Positions 25,718 through 35,858 of a stretch of 64,000 nt of DNA are shown here, one piece after another. Origin of the DNA: Phaeobacter sp. 11ANDIMAR09 (GTDB taxonomy: Bacteria > Pseudomonadota > Alphaproteobacteria > Rhodobacterales > Rhodobacteraceae); contig NZ_LIKT01000019.1 in NCBI RefSeq assembly GCF_001294455.1, forward strand, positions 29,981-93,980, read 5' to 3'. Each line of letters opens with the position of its first letter. The stretch's first letter is position 1. The position numbers were made by a program, and so were the translations under genes. Under the pieces are notes generated by a model. It saw nothing but the letters and a program-made list of their open reading frames with translations, made no database searches and was not told the origin of the DNA.

Positions 25718-26641
25718 GTGAACAATCTAAACGGAATTCTCCTCGTCATTGCGGCCATGGCGGCCTTTACGCTGGAAGATATGTTCATCAAACACCTGTC
25801 GGGTGAAATCCCGGTGGGTCAGATTCTGATTATGCTGGGCCTGGGCTCGGGGGCTGTCTTTGCGGCTGTGGCACTGTATCGAGGCGACAATCTTTTAGCG
25901 CCTGCGGCCTGGCGGGGCGCGGCGATCCTGCGCACCCTGTCCGAGGCGGTTGGCGCCATGGCCTTTGCCACCGCACTGTCGCTGGTCGATATCTCGACCG
26001 TTGCAGCGGTGTTTCAGGCGCTGCCACTGGTGATCACCATGGGCGCGGCGCTATTCCTGGGGGAACAGGTTGGCTGGCGGCGGTGGAGCGCGATTTGTGT
26101 AGGTTTTGCCGGGGTCTTGATGATTGTGCGCCCCGGCCTGGCCGGGTTTGACCCTTCGGTGGTTCTGGTGCTTCTTTCTGTGCTGGCGATTGCGGCACGG
26201 GATCTGTTGACGCGCTTGGTCGACAGCACAGTTTCTTCGGCGGTGGTCAGCTTTCAGGCCTTTGCTTCACTGATTGTGGCGGGTGGGCTGTTGCTGGTGA
26301 TGACCGGGGCAGAGGCAACCGCTGTGGATGGGCGTCAGATCGTGATGATGCTGGGGGGTATCGTCTTTGGTGTTGCAGGCTATTATGCCATTGTGACGGC
26401 GACCCGCATCGGGGATGCTTCGGCCATTACGCCATTTCGTTACAGCAGGTTGTTGTTTTCCATTCTGGTCGGCGTGCTGGTCTTTGGCGAGAGGCCTGAT
26501 GCCATGACCCTGGGCGGTGCCGCGCTTATCATTGCCTCTGGCCTGTATACGTTTCTGCGCGAGCGACGCCTGGTTCGTGAACAGGTGCGCCAAGAGAGTA
26601 GACCTGTTGAAGAGGCTGCAGCGGCGGTTTCCCCCTCCTAG
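25718..26641 (+). CDS. EamA (DMT) family transporter
   Basis: A 307-residue protein with ten hydrophobic segments in two EamA halves, of the drug/metabolite transporter type. The GTG at 25718 is chosen because GGAGG (25706-25710) lies 7 bases upstream; the frame is open about 40 codons further but those residues are not membrane-like. The C-terminus ends with a charged tail. The substrate cannot be inferred. Eno follows after 174 bases with its own regulatory region. Confidence 0.87.
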   Translation: MNNLNGILLVIAAMAAFTLEDMFIKHLSGEIPVGQILIMLGLGSGAVFAAVALYRGDNLLAPAAWRGAAILRTLSEAVGAMAFATALSLVDISTVAAVFQALPLVITMGAALFLGEQVGWRRWSAICVGFAGVLMIVRPGLAGFDPSVVLVLLSVLAIAARDLLTRLVDSTVSSAVVSFQAFASLIVAGGLLLVMTGAEATAVDGRQIVMMLGGIVFGVAGYYAIVTATRIGDASAITPFRYSRLLFSILVGVLVFGERPDAMTLGGAALIIASGLYTFLRERRLVREQVRQESRPVEEAAAAVSPS

Positions 26642-26683
26642 AGCTGCTCCTAGGTGGCGCCTGTAAAAAACGGCATCGATACC

Positions 26684-26744
26684 GTTGGCGCAAACAGCGA
26701 GATGTTAGCCCTAAAGGCGTGAAATAAGTGACGTTAGCGATAAC
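26684..26744. promoter_or_regulatory. Two LacI-family operator-like palindromes upstream of eno
   Basis: GTTGGCGCAAAC (26684-26695) and GTTAGCGATAAC (26733-26744) are near-palindromes with a central CG-type core and 49-base centre spacing, of the kind bound by LacI-family repressors. A sigma70-like promoter follows (TTTACA at 26753-26758 region, TATGAC 16 bases on). CceR, the LacI-type central carbon regulator known in Rhodobacter, is a plausible binder, by inference. Confidence 0.45.
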
Positions 26745-26779
26745 GACCACTGTTTACATTTATCCCTTGGCTGCTATGA

Positions 26780-28093
<1,314 letters not shown>

Positions 28094-28141
28094 GCCCCAG
28101 GGTTGCCAAATGGGCTGAAGCGGTGGCTTCAGGCAGTTTTA

Positions 28142-28170
28142 GGAAGGGCAGCCCACCGGGCTGCCCTTCC
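28142..28170 (+). terminator. Probable terminator hairpin after eno
   Basis: GGAAGGGCAGCCC and GGGCTGCCCTTCC form a 13-bp stem with a 3-base loop, 49 bases after the enolase stop. The following run is only weakly T-rich (GGTCTTTGG), so termination may be partial or the hairpin may stabilise the mRNA end. Confidence 0.65.
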
Positions 28171-28257
28171 GGTCTTTGGGGGATGTGACGGATCGCCGCC
28201 AGCTGCGGCATCCGGGGCAGTGTGTCGCAGGGCCTTTCAGGGAGAGAAAGCCAGCAG

Positions 28258-28707
28258 TCAGAGGACCTTTGTCATCAACATGTATCTCTCGCGCGGCGCG
28301 AACCTGCTGCGTTGATAGAGCCGCTGAGCCTGTTGGTTGTCCCGATCGACCTCGAGATGCAACGCCTTGACCCCAGCCTCAGCCAGGGTTTTGGGCAATG
28401 CGATCAAGACTTCAGAAGCGAGGCCGCGTCCGCGCACGGGTGGGCGGATGTAGATCTCGTCGACGAAGCCATCCATGCCGCCGAACTCGACCGACCAGCC
28501 AAAGGTCACTACGATATAGCCAATGGGCGCGCGGGTGGGACCGATGATATAGACGGCCCCATAGGGGATGCCTTCCAACAGCGGTACGATGCCCGCGCGG
28601 CGTTGGTCGGGGCTGGTTTGCAGACCTGCCTCTGCATGAAAGGCCTCCACCAGGCTCAGCAGCCTGTCCAGGTGCTCGGGGCGGGCCAGATGCAGGGCCG
28701 CGGTCAT
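28258..28707 (-). CDS. GNAT family N-acetyltransferase
   Basis: A 149-residue GNAT protein with the acetyl-CoA loop in PPVRGRGLASEVL (about residues 87-99), preceded by the beta strand GFVDEIYIRP and followed by LHLEVDRDNQQAQRLYQRSRF. Substrate unknown. It overlaps the upstream nucleoside hydrolase gene by 4 bases (ATGA), so the two are translationally coupled. Confidence 0.9.
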   Translation of the reverse strand: MTAALHLARPEHLDRLLSLVEAFHAEAGLQTSPDQRRAGIVPLLEGIPYGAVYIIGPTRAPIGYIVVTFGWSVEFGGMDGFVDEIYIRPPVRGRGLASEVLIALPKTLAEAGVKALHLEVDRDNQQAQRLYQRSRFAPRERYMLMTKVL

Positions 28708-29645
28708 AGCTGTGCCAGTCGGTCAGTGATGAGGGTGAAGAATCCATCGGCATTCAGATCACCGATGAACAGCACATTGGGGCTGCGGTTGGTGACCCCC
28801 CACCAATCGGCGACGGTCATGCCAAGGGTCAGCTCAGACTGGGTTTCGATCTCGACATTGATCCGGCGGCCCGAAAACAGATTGGGCTGGATCAGATAGG
28901 CAATGACGCAGGGGTCATGCAGGGGGCCGCCGTCAGAGCCGTATTTTTCGATATCGAACCGCTCAAAGAAGTCGAGCATTTCTGCGGTGAAATGGCCGAC
29001 AGAGGTGTTCAGGTTTCGCAGGGCCTCAATGCGCGGGCGAGTGGTCAGCGCCTTATGGGTGACATCCAGCGGCATCATAGTGATTTCTGCCCCGGATTTC
29101 AGCACAATGTCAGCAGCTTCCGGGTCGACGTAGATGTTGAATTCAGCCGCAGGAGTGACATTGCCAACCTCGAAATAGGCGCCGCCCATCAAGACGATCT
29201 CTTGCACCCGTTCAACGATATCCGGCGCGGCCTGAAAGGCGGCAGCAATATTGCTGAGCGGCCCCAACGGGCAAAGGGTGACGCTGCCTGCAGGCTCGCG
29301 GCGCAGGGTTTCAATGATGAAATCGACGCCGTTCTGCGCCTGTAGCGGCATCGTTGGTTCAAACAGGTCAGGGCCATCGAGGCCGGTCTTGCCATGGACT
29401 TCTTCGGCGGTGACCAGAGGGCGGCAGAGCGGCGCATCGCGCCCGGCAAAGACCGCCACATCGGGGCGCCCGGCCACCTCGCAGATGATGCGGGCATTTC
29501 TTTGGGTCAGCGACAGCGGCACATTGCCGGCCACGCAGGTGATTCCCAATACTGTGATCTCTTCCGGGCTGGCCAGGGCCAGGAGCAGCGCGACGGCATC
29601 ATCCTGACCGGGGTCTGTGTCGATAATTACCTTACGGGCGGTCAT
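28704..29645 (-). CDS. Inosine-uridine preferring nucleoside hydrolase
   Basis: This 313-residue enzyme would cleave ribonucleosides to ribose and base. The N-terminal DTDPGQDDAVALL is the calcium/ribose-binding signature of the IUNH family; LMGGAYFEVGNVTPAAEFNIYVDP (in part) and HDPCVIAYL are also typical. ATG 29645 (MTARKVII) has a GGA site upstream; the TTG at 29663 is weaker. It is coupled to the GNAT gene downstream. Purine or pyrimidine preference cannot be read from sequence alone. Confidence 0.93.
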   Translation of the reverse strand: MTARKVIIDTDPGQDDAVALLLALASPEEITVLGITCVAGNVPLSLTQRNARIICEVAGRPDVAVFAGRDAPLCRPLVTAEEVHGKTGLDGPDLFEPTMPLQAQNGVDFIIETLRREPAGSVTLCPLGPLSNIAAAFQAAPDIVERVQEIVLMGGAYFEVGNVTPAAEFNIYVDPEAADIVLKSGAEITMMPLDVTHKALTTRPRIEALRNLNTSVGHFTAEMLDFFERFDIEKYGSDGGPLHDPCVIAYLIQPNLFSGRRINVEIETQSELTLGMTVADWWGVTNRSPNVLFIGDLNADGFFTLITDRLAQL

Positions 29646-29768
29646 GGCATGGTCCTGTGGCAAAAGGTGAGCCTCGCAGCGGGGCGTGACATTGTCCAGC
29701 GTGGCGCTGCGGGTGAGGCTGGCAATTTGAATACTTATGGAAAGATGATGCCAGGGTCAGCCCCTGGG

Positions 29769-30614
29769 TCAGCCTGTGTCTCTCTCGTCTGCCTTCACCG
29801 CATCCCAAAGCGCATCCATTTCTGCCAAGTCGCTGTCTTCAGGCCGTTTGCCCCGTTGAGACAGTTTTGCTTCGACGCCTTCAAAGCGGCGGATGAACTT
29901 GGCATTGGCGCGGCGCAGGGCCGCCTCGGGCTCGACGCCGAGGTGGCGGCCCAGATTGGCCATGACAAACATCAGATCTCCAAACTCCTCTTCGACCTCG
30001 ACCTGAGTCAGCTCGGCGCGGGCCTCGGCCAGTTCGGCGCTTTCTTCGGCGATCTTGGCGATGACCTGATCAACCGCGGGCCAGTCAAAGCCGACACGGG
30101 CGGCACGTTTTTGCAGCTTGTAGGCGCGTAGCAGTGCGGGGAGACCGACGGCGACGCCGTCCAGGGTGCCGGTCTCTTGGTTTCCTGCGCGCTCAGCGGC
30201 CTTTATGGCTTCCCAGTCGGCAGTCTGCTGGTCGGCGCTTTTGTTGCGGGTTTCATCGCCAAAGACATGCGGATGGCGTGAGACCATCTTGTTGGACATG
30301 GCGGTCACCACATCCTGAAAGGTGAAATGCCCGGCCTCGGTAGCCATCTGCGCGTGAAAGACCGATTGAAACAGTAAATCCCCCAGCTCGCCCTTGAGCT
30401 CATCCCAGGCTTCACGTTCGATGGCATCAGCCACCTCATAGGCTTCTTCGATGGTGTAGGGGGCAATGGAGGCAAAATCCTGCTCCAGATCCCAAGGACA
30501 GCCGTGGGAGCGATCGCGCAGGGCCTGCATGATTTCCAACAGCCGTTCGATCCCGGCGGATTCGTTTTTGATCAGGGCCATGTCAAAGGGCCGTTTTTGG
30601 GATGTATCGGGCAT
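29769..30614 (-). CDS. mazG: Nucleoside triphosphate pyrophosphohydrolase MazG
   Basis: MazG hydrolyses (d)NTPs to monophosphates and pyrophosphate, cleaning abnormal nucleotides. The 281-residue protein has two MazG domains: first CPWDLEQDFASIAPYTIEEAYE and ELKGELGDLLFQ, second EESAELAEARAE and EVEEEFGDLMFV; EExxE metal-binding helices are visible in both. ATG 30614 is chosen for its GAGG site 5 bases upstream; the frame remains open far upstream, antisense to the neighbouring amidohydrolase, which is a codon-bias artefact. Divergent from that gene. Confidence 0.95.
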   Translation of the reverse strand: MPDTSQKRPFDMALIKNESAGIERLLEIMQALRDRSHGCPWDLEQDFASIAPYTIEEAYEVADAIEREAWDELKGELGDLLFQSVFHAQMATEAGHFTFQDVVTAMSNKMVSRHPHVFGDETRNKSADQQTADWEAIKAAERAGNQETGTLDGVAVGLPALLRAYKLQKRAARVGFDWPAVDQVIAKIAEESAELAEARAELTQVEVEEEFGDLMFVMANLGRHLGVEPEAALRRANAKFIRRFEGVEAKLSQRGKRPEDSDLAEMDALWDAVKADERDTG

Positions 30615-30677
30615 TGCAGCCTCTCTTGTTCCTGTGTCAGATGCATCAATCCCGATCCTCGCACTGGAGTCCAGCCC

Positions 30678-31853
30678 ATGGCCGTCGTTAACCGCATTGC
30701 TGATTTTGCCCCCGAGATGAAGACCTGGCGTCAGCATCTGCATCAGATCCCCGAACTGGCATTGGATCTGCCCAAGACAGCTGCCTATGTGGCAGAGCGA
30801 CTGCGCGAGATTGGCGTGGATGAGCTGCACGAGGGCATTGCCACCTCGGGCATGGTGGCGATTATCAATGGCCGTGACAACGGGCAGGGCCTGGGGCCGA
30901 CCATTGGCCTGCGTGCCGATATGGACGCCCTGCCGATTCCGGAAGAAACCGGTGTCGATTACCTGTCGCAACATGCGGGCAATATGCATGCCTGTGGCCA
31001 TGATGGTCACACGACCATGTTGTTGGGGGCGGCCAAATACCTGGCTGAGACACGCAATTTTGCTGGCCGGGTTGCGCTGATCTTCCAACCCGCCGAAGAG
31101 GCGATTGGCGGCGCGCGGATCATGGTGGAAGAGGGGATCATGGGACGGTTTGGCATTGGCGAGGTCTATGCGTTGCACAATGCGCCGGGATTGCCTGTGG
31201 GGGCGTTTTTGACCTCGCCGGGTGCACTGATGGCGGCGGTGGATACCTTCCACATTAACATTCAGGGGGTTGGCGGGCATGGCGCGATGCCGCACGAGAC
31301 CCGTGATCCGGTGATGGCGGCCTGCGGGATTGCGCAGGCGATCCAGACGATCATCAGCCGTAATCATCACACGCTTGAGGATCTGGTGGTTTCTGTCACG
31401 CAAATCCACACGGGCACCGTTGATAATGTGATTCCGGATACTGCCTATATCAATGGCACCGTGCGCACCTTTAATCCTGAGGTTCAGGCCATGGTAATGC
31501 GCCGTATGGAGGAGATTGTTGCCGGTCAGGCCGCGAGCTATGGGGTGACGGCTGATCTGGACTATGAGGTTGGCTATCCGGCCACCATCAACGACGCGGC
31601 AAAGGCGGCGTTTGCCGCCGAGATCGCTGGTGAGGTCTCGGGTCCGGAAAACGTCGAAGCCGATGGGGGCCGGGAAATGGGCGCCGAGGACTTTTCCTAT
31701 ATGTTGAATGCCCGCCCCGGAGCCTATCTGTTCTTGGGCCAGGGAGAGGGGGCAGGGCTGCATCACCCCAAATATGATTTCAATGATGAGATTGCGCCCA
31801 TTGGCGCGTCCTTCTTTGCCCGCCTGGTGGAACGCGCCCAGCCCTTGGAATGA
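30678..31853 (+). CDS. M20 family amidohydrolase (hippurate/amino-acyl amide hydrolase type)
   Basis: A 391-residue M20D-type metallo-amidohydrolase. It has the N-terminal RQHLHQIPELALDL, LRADMDALPI, the metal-binding HACGHDGHTTMLLGAA, FQPAEEAIGGARIMVEEG (in part) and GGREMGAEDFSYML. Such enzymes release amino acids from N-acyl or N-aromatic conjugates; the substrate is unknown. ATG 30678 has GGAG 9 bases upstream. The ureohydrolase genes follow, so it may act in nitrogen scavenging from amides and guanidines. Confidence 0.9.
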   Translation: MAVVNRIADFAPEMKTWRQHLHQIPELALDLPKTAAYVAERLREIGVDELHEGIATSGMVAIINGRDNGQGLGPTIGLRADMDALPIPEETGVDYLSQHAGNMHACGHDGHTTMLLGAAKYLAETRNFAGRVALIFQPAEEAIGGARIMVEEGIMGRFGIGEVYALHNAPGLPVGAFLTSPGALMAAVDTFHINIQGVGGHGAMPHETRDPVMAACGIAQAIQTIISRNHHTLEDLVVSVTQIHTGTVDNVIPDTAYINGTVRTFNPEVQAMVMRRMEEIVAGQAASYGVTADLDYEVGYPATINDAAKAAFAAEIAGEVSGPENVEADGGREMGAEDFSYMLNARPGAYLFLGQGEGAGLHHPKYDFNDEIAPIGASFFARLVERAQPLE

Positions 31854-31979
31854 GCAGAGGTGACAGGAGATCAGAAACCGGGTATCGCTGTTTTCATAAT
31901 ATGATCAAATTTTGCCTGACAGCAGGGGCGAAGGGGAGATCCTTTGCCTGATGCGGGGTGGAGAACAGGGCGAACCAAC

Positions 31980-32948
31980 ATGGCACTTGAAGATGCAAAA
32001 CACTCAATTGATGCAGCTTTTACCCGGAAAGACCTGAAGGGGCTGAGTTTTGAGATCACCTTTGGCGGGGCAATGTCCTTCCTGCGACGCAAATATACCA
32101 AGGATCTGACCGGGGTGGATATTGCCGTTACCGGGGTGCCATTTGATCAAGCTGTCACCAATCGCCCCGGAACCCGACTGGGGCCGCGGGCCATCCGCGA
32201 GGCCTCTTCTCTGCAAAGTCCGGATGAACCCTATGGCTGGCCCCATCGTCCGCTCAGCACCCTGGCGATCGCTGATTACGGCGATATTGCCTTTGATCAT
32301 GCAAATGTTGCCGCCTTTCCCGCAGCCCTGACCGAGCATATTCGCGGGATTTTGGCGCAGGACACGGCCTCGGTGGTATTGGGGGGGGATCACTATATCA
32401 GCTTTCCGATCCTCAAAGCCTATGCCGAAAAATATGGCCCCATCTCGCTGCTGCAGTTTGACGCCCATACCGATACCTGGCCGGACGACAATATGGATCG
32501 TATTGATCACGGCACCATGTTCTACAAAGCGGTAAAATCTGGCATCGTGGACCCCGAAACCTCGGTCCAGGTGGGGATCAGAACCACCAATGACGACACA
32601 CTGGGGGTAAATATCATTGATGCTGCCACCGTGCATGAGATCGGCCCGGTTGAGACCGCACGCCGGATCAAAGAGATCCTGGGGGATCGCCCGACCTATC
32701 TGACTTTTGACATCGACGCACTGGATCCCGCCTATGCACCGGGCACCGGCACCCCAGTCTGGGGCGGTCTGACCTCTGCGCAGGCAGCACGCATCTTGCG
32801 CGAGATCGCAGGTATCAATATCAAGGGCGGCGATGTGGTGGAGGTTTCACCTCCTTTTGACACCACCGGAGCGACCGCAATTGCCGGGGCTCATGTGGCA
32901 ACGGAAATTATCTGCCTTCTGGGCTGGAATATGAGAGACAATGGCTGA
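31980..32948 (+). CDS. speB: Agmatinase (ureohydrolase)
   Basis: Hydrolyses agmatine to putrescine and urea with a binuclear Mn site. The 322-residue protein has GGDHYISFP, the DAHTDTW and DIDALDPAYAPGTGTP metal-ligand motifs, and HGTMFYKA plus VQVGIRT, which match E. coli SpeB closely. I choose ATG 31980 (MALEDAKHS); an in-frame TTG at 31944 has a better-looking ribosome site (AGGGGAG) and is the alternative. It overlaps the next ureohydrolase by 8 bases. A G8 run lies at about 32383. Confidence 0.9.
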   Translation: MALEDAKHSIDAAFTRKDLKGLSFEITFGGAMSFLRRKYTKDLTGVDIAVTGVPFDQAVTNRPGTRLGPRAIREASSLQSPDEPYGWPHRPLSTLAIADYGDIAFDHANVAAFPAALTEHIRGILAQDTASVVLGGDHYISFPILKAYAEKYGPISLLQFDAHTDTWPDDNMDRIDHGTMFYKAVKSGIVDPETSVQVGIRTTNDDTLGVNIIDAATVHEIGPVETARRIKEILGDRPTYLTFDIDALDPAYAPGTGTPVWGGLTSAQAARILREIAGINIKGGDVVEVSPPFDTTGATAIAGAHVATEIICLLGWNMRDNG

Positions 32949-33888
32949 GTTTAATCAACCGATTAGTGGCAATGATCTGGCCCGGTTCTCCGGGCCGAGC
33001 ACCTTTATGCGTCTGCCGCAGGCGACCTCGCTTGAGGGGTTGGATGTAGCCTTTCTTGGAGTGCCGATGGATATCGGAACCTCCTGGCGCTCGGGGACGC
33101 GGTTTGGTCCCAAGCAGATCCGTTCGGAGAGTGCCATGCTGCGGCCCTATAACATGGCCACAGGAGCGGCGCCTTTTGACAGTCTGAATGCCGGCGATAT
33201 TGGTGATCTGGCGATCAATACCTTCTCGCTGAAGGAATCGCTGCGCATCATCGAGGAAAGCTATCAGGCGATCCTGGGCGGCAATGTGATCCCGATGGCC
33301 ATGGGAGGGGATCATTCGATCACCCTGCCGATTCTGCGCGCGATTGCAGCCAAGTACGGGCCCGTCGCATTGGTGCATGTGGATGCCCATGCCGATGTGA
33401 ACGACGATATGTTTGGCGAGCGTGAAACCCATGGCACCGTGTTTCGCCGGGCCTATGAAGAGGGTTTGATTGTCGCAGACAAGACCTATCAGATTGGCAT
33501 TCGTGGCACAGGCTATGGCGCCGATGATTTCACCGAGGCCCAGGGCTGGGGCTTTCAGCAGTTCCCCGCACAGGAGCTTTGGGGGCGGCAATTGCACAAT
33601 ATGGGCGCTGAAATTCGCCGCGATATTGGCACCCGTCCAGTCTATATCACCTATGATATCGACAGCTTGGACCCGGCCTATGCGCCCGGTACCGGCACGC
33701 CCGAGATCGGCGGCTTGACCACACCGCAGGCGCTGGAGCTGATCCGCTCGCTGAAGGGGCTCAATATTGTGGGCTGTGATCTGGTGGAGGTCTCGCCGCC
33801 CTATGATACCACGGGCAATACGGCGCTGACTGCGGCTAATTTGCTTTATGAGATGATGTGCGTTCTTCCGGGCGTCAAGTCACGTTAA
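32941..33888 (+). CDS. gbuA: Ureohydrolase, guanidinobutyrase-like
   Basis: A 315-residue member of the arginase/agmatinase family with GGDHSITLP, DAHADVNDDMFGE, HGTVFRRA and DIDSLDPAYAPGTGTPEIGGL. The signature VNDDMFGE and the C-terminal TGNTALTAANLLYEMMCVLPGV are like Pseudomonas GbuA, 4-guanidinobutyrase, which makes GABA and urea; guanidinopropionase is also possible. It is translationally coupled to agmatinase (8-base overlap), so the pair would process two different guanidino compounds together. Confidence 0.82.
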   Translation: MAEFNQPISGNDLARFSGPSTFMRLPQATSLEGLDVAFLGVPMDIGTSWRSGTRFGPKQIRSESAMLRPYNMATGAAPFDSLNAGDIGDLAINTFSLKESLRIIEESYQAILGGNVIPMAMGGDHSITLPILRAIAAKYGPVALVHVDAHADVNDDMFGERETHGTVFRRAYEEGLIVADKTYQIGIRGTGYGADDFTEAQGWGFQQFPAQELWGRQLHNMGAEIRRDIGTRPVYITYDIDSLDPAYAPGTGTPEIGGLTTPQALELIRSLKGLNIVGCDLVEVSPPYDTTGNTALTAANLLYEMMCVLPGVKSR

Positions 33889-33948
33889 GCTCCTGTATGC
33901 AAACCTCCTGCTGGGGGATATAGATCTGCAACGGGAGACAGGGCCAAG

Positions 33949-34371
33949 ATGGGGAAGATAATGATGCTGATTTGGGTAGTGCTGGCGGTCGTTGTGGTGA
34001 TTGTCGGCTTTGTCCGATTGGCTCCCGTCGACCCGTTTGATTGGAATACTCAGCCGGAACTCTCTGAAGACAAAGAGTTTCGTGGCGGGGTCTTCAAGGT
34101 TGTACGCACCGGACCCGAGGGCTTGCGAGCCTTTGATCGCATTGCCAGTGGTGCACCGCGCACCACCCTGTTGGCAGGCTCGGTTGAAGAGGGCATGGCG
34201 ACATATGTGACTCGCACCAAGGTCATCGGCTTTCCAGATTACACCACTGCACGCCAGGATGGGGACCTGCTCAAGGTCTATGCCCGGTTGCGCTTTGGCC
34301 GCTCGGACCTGGGGGTCAACAAGGCACGTATTGATGGTTGGTTGTCCCTGATGCCACAGACACAGGACTAG
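33949..34371 (+). CDS. DUF1499 family membrane-anchored protein
   Basis: The 140-residue protein begins with a hydrophobic segment (about residues 5-22, MMLIWVVLAVVVVIVGFV), probably a signal anchor, followed by a DUF1499-type domain with FKVVRTGPEG, TYVTRTKVIGFPDYTT and a C-terminal YARLRFGRSDLGVNKARIDGWL. Function is unknown; it lies 60 bases after the guanidinobutyrase-like gene and may share its transcript. Confidence 0.85.
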   Translation: MGKIMMLIWVVLAVVVVIVGFVRLAPVDPFDWNTQPELSEDKEFRGGVFKVVRTGPEGLRAFDRIASGAPRTTLLAGSVEEGMATYVTRTKVIGFPDYTTARQDGDLLKVYARLRFGRSDLGVNKARIDGWLSLMPQTQD

Positions 34372-34426
34372 TGCAGAAGGCTTGCGGGTCCCTCTTTTGC
34401 GATCCACAGGCCAATAGGCAGGATTC

Positions 34427-34729
34427 TTAAAGATCGGGAAGCTGGGCTATTGCCACGGAATAGGGGGCTGGGGGAGCTTGTAGATCTGCCGAAAGGCAAT
34501 TGGCCTGCACCTCGCGCCACATCGGCACATTCAGTGACATCTGGCACTGGGCCAGAAACTGGAGCCCGTCGACATTGAGACAACGTATTTCCCCCAGATC
34601 AACCCGCGCACCGCTTTTATCGGTGCAGTAGCAATCAATCACCTTGCCACCGGGGCCCAGCACATCGGCTAGGCTGGGGCTGGCTGACAGGATCAGGGCG
34701 AAAGTAACAAGTGCTCTGGCATGTTGCAT
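34427..34729 (-). CDS. Small exported cysteine-containing protein
   Basis: I recognise no family. The 100-residue product has a signal peptide (hydrophobic [16 protein letters not shown], cleavage likely near residue 21) and five cysteines (33, 35, 50, 62, 78) in the mature part, in a CYC...C...C...C spacing that suggests periplasmic disulfides. It is divergent from prfA. Convergent with the DUF1499 gene. Confidence 0.75.
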   Translation of the reverse strand: MQHARALVTFALILSASPSLADVLGPGGKVIDCYCTDKSGARVDLGEIRCLNVDGLQFLAQCQMSLNVPMWREVQANCLSADLQAPPAPYSVAIAQLPDL

Positions 34730-34802
34730 GGAGCTAGCATATCACAGAAGCCACAGACTGCCAAAGTGGCAGGAGAACATTCCACAAGACGATGAGGCGC
34801 GG

Positions 34803-35858
34803 ATGATCCCCCAAGAGCGGCTAGAACAGATCCTGCAACGGTTCCAGTATCTTGAAGCCTCGATGGCAGAGGGCGTGAGCGGTGCTGATATTGCTGCCCT
34901 GGCGCGGGAATATTCCGAGATCAAACCGGTGGCCGAACAGATCGCCGCCTATCGCCAATTGCTCAGCGATCTGGAAGAGGCCGAGGTCATGCTCTCGGAT
35001 CCGGATATGAAGGAACTGGCGGAGGAAGAGGTTCCTGCCTTGAAGGCTGCCTTGCCGCAGGCTGAGGAGGCTCTGCAGTTGGCGCTCCTGCCCAAAGATG
35101 AAGCCGATGCACGCCCGGCAATGTTGGAAATTCGCCCGGGCACCGGTGGCGACGAGGCCGCTCTTTTTGCTGGTGATCTCTTGCGTATGTATCAGCGCTA
35201 CGCTGAGGCCCGGGGCTGGAAATTCGAGATTATCGAAGAGCAGGCCACTGAACTGGGCGGCATCAAGGAGGTTGTGGCCCATATCAAGGGCGACAATGTC
35301 TTTGCCAGAATGAAATATGAGAGCGGCGTTCACCGTGTCCAGCGCGTGCCGGTGACCGAAAGCGGCGGCCGTATCCATACCTCGGCGGCCACAGTTGCGG
35401 TGTTGCCGGAGGCGCAGGAGGTCGATGTGCAGATCGATCCTGCCGATATTCGTATTGATACCATGCGGGCCTCGGGCGCAGGTGGACAGCACGTCAACAC
35501 CACCGATTCTGCCGTCCGCATCACCCATATTCCCACCGGGGTCATGGTGGTCAGCGCCGAGAAATCCCAGCACCGCAACCGCGAGATTGCCATGCAGGTC
35601 CTGCGCGCACGGCTCTATGATCTGGAACGTCAGCGGGTGGATAGCGAACGCTCTGCCGATCGTGCCAGCCAGGTTGGCTCAGGCGATCGCTCGGAACGCA
35701 TCCGCACCTATAATTTCCCACAGGGGCGCATGTCGGACCACCGCATCAACCTGACACTCTACAAGCTGGACCAAATTATGCAGGGCGATCTGGATGAAAT
35801 CATCGATGCCCTGACAGCAGACAATCAGGCGCGGCTGCTGGCTGAAATGGGCCAATGA
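34803..35858 (+). CDS. prfA: Peptide chain release factor 1
   Basis: RF1 recognises UAA and UAG and releases the nascent peptide. The 351-residue protein carries the GGQ motif in [15 protein letters not shown] and the usual [17 protein letters not shown] upstream. ATG 34803 is preceded by GAGG about 6 bases away; the frame is open further upstream but [11 protein letters not shown] is the normal start. It overlaps prmC by 4 bases. Confidence 0.97.
   Translation: MIPQERLEQILQRFQYLEASMAEGVSGADIAALAREYSEIKPVAEQIAAYRQLLSDLEEAEVMLSDPDMKELAEEEVPALKAALPQAEEALQLALLPKDEADARPAMLEIRPGTGGDEAALFAGDLLRMYQRYAEARGWKFEIIEEQATELGGIKEVVAHIKGDNVFARMKYESGVHRVQRVPVTESGGRIHTSAATVAVLPEAQEVDVQIDPADIRIDTMRASGAGGQHVNTTDSAVRITHIPTGVMVVSAEKSQHRNREIAMQVLRARLYDLERQRVDSERSADRASQVGSGDRSERIRTYNFPQGRMSDHRINLTLYKLDQIMQGDLDEIIDALTADNQARLLAEMGQ

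Noticed and set aside
30615..31766. 384 extra codons open upstream of MazG
   Set aside because: Entirely antisense to the M20 amidohydrolase; a codon-bias mirror frame. A ribosome site marks the real mazG start at 30614.
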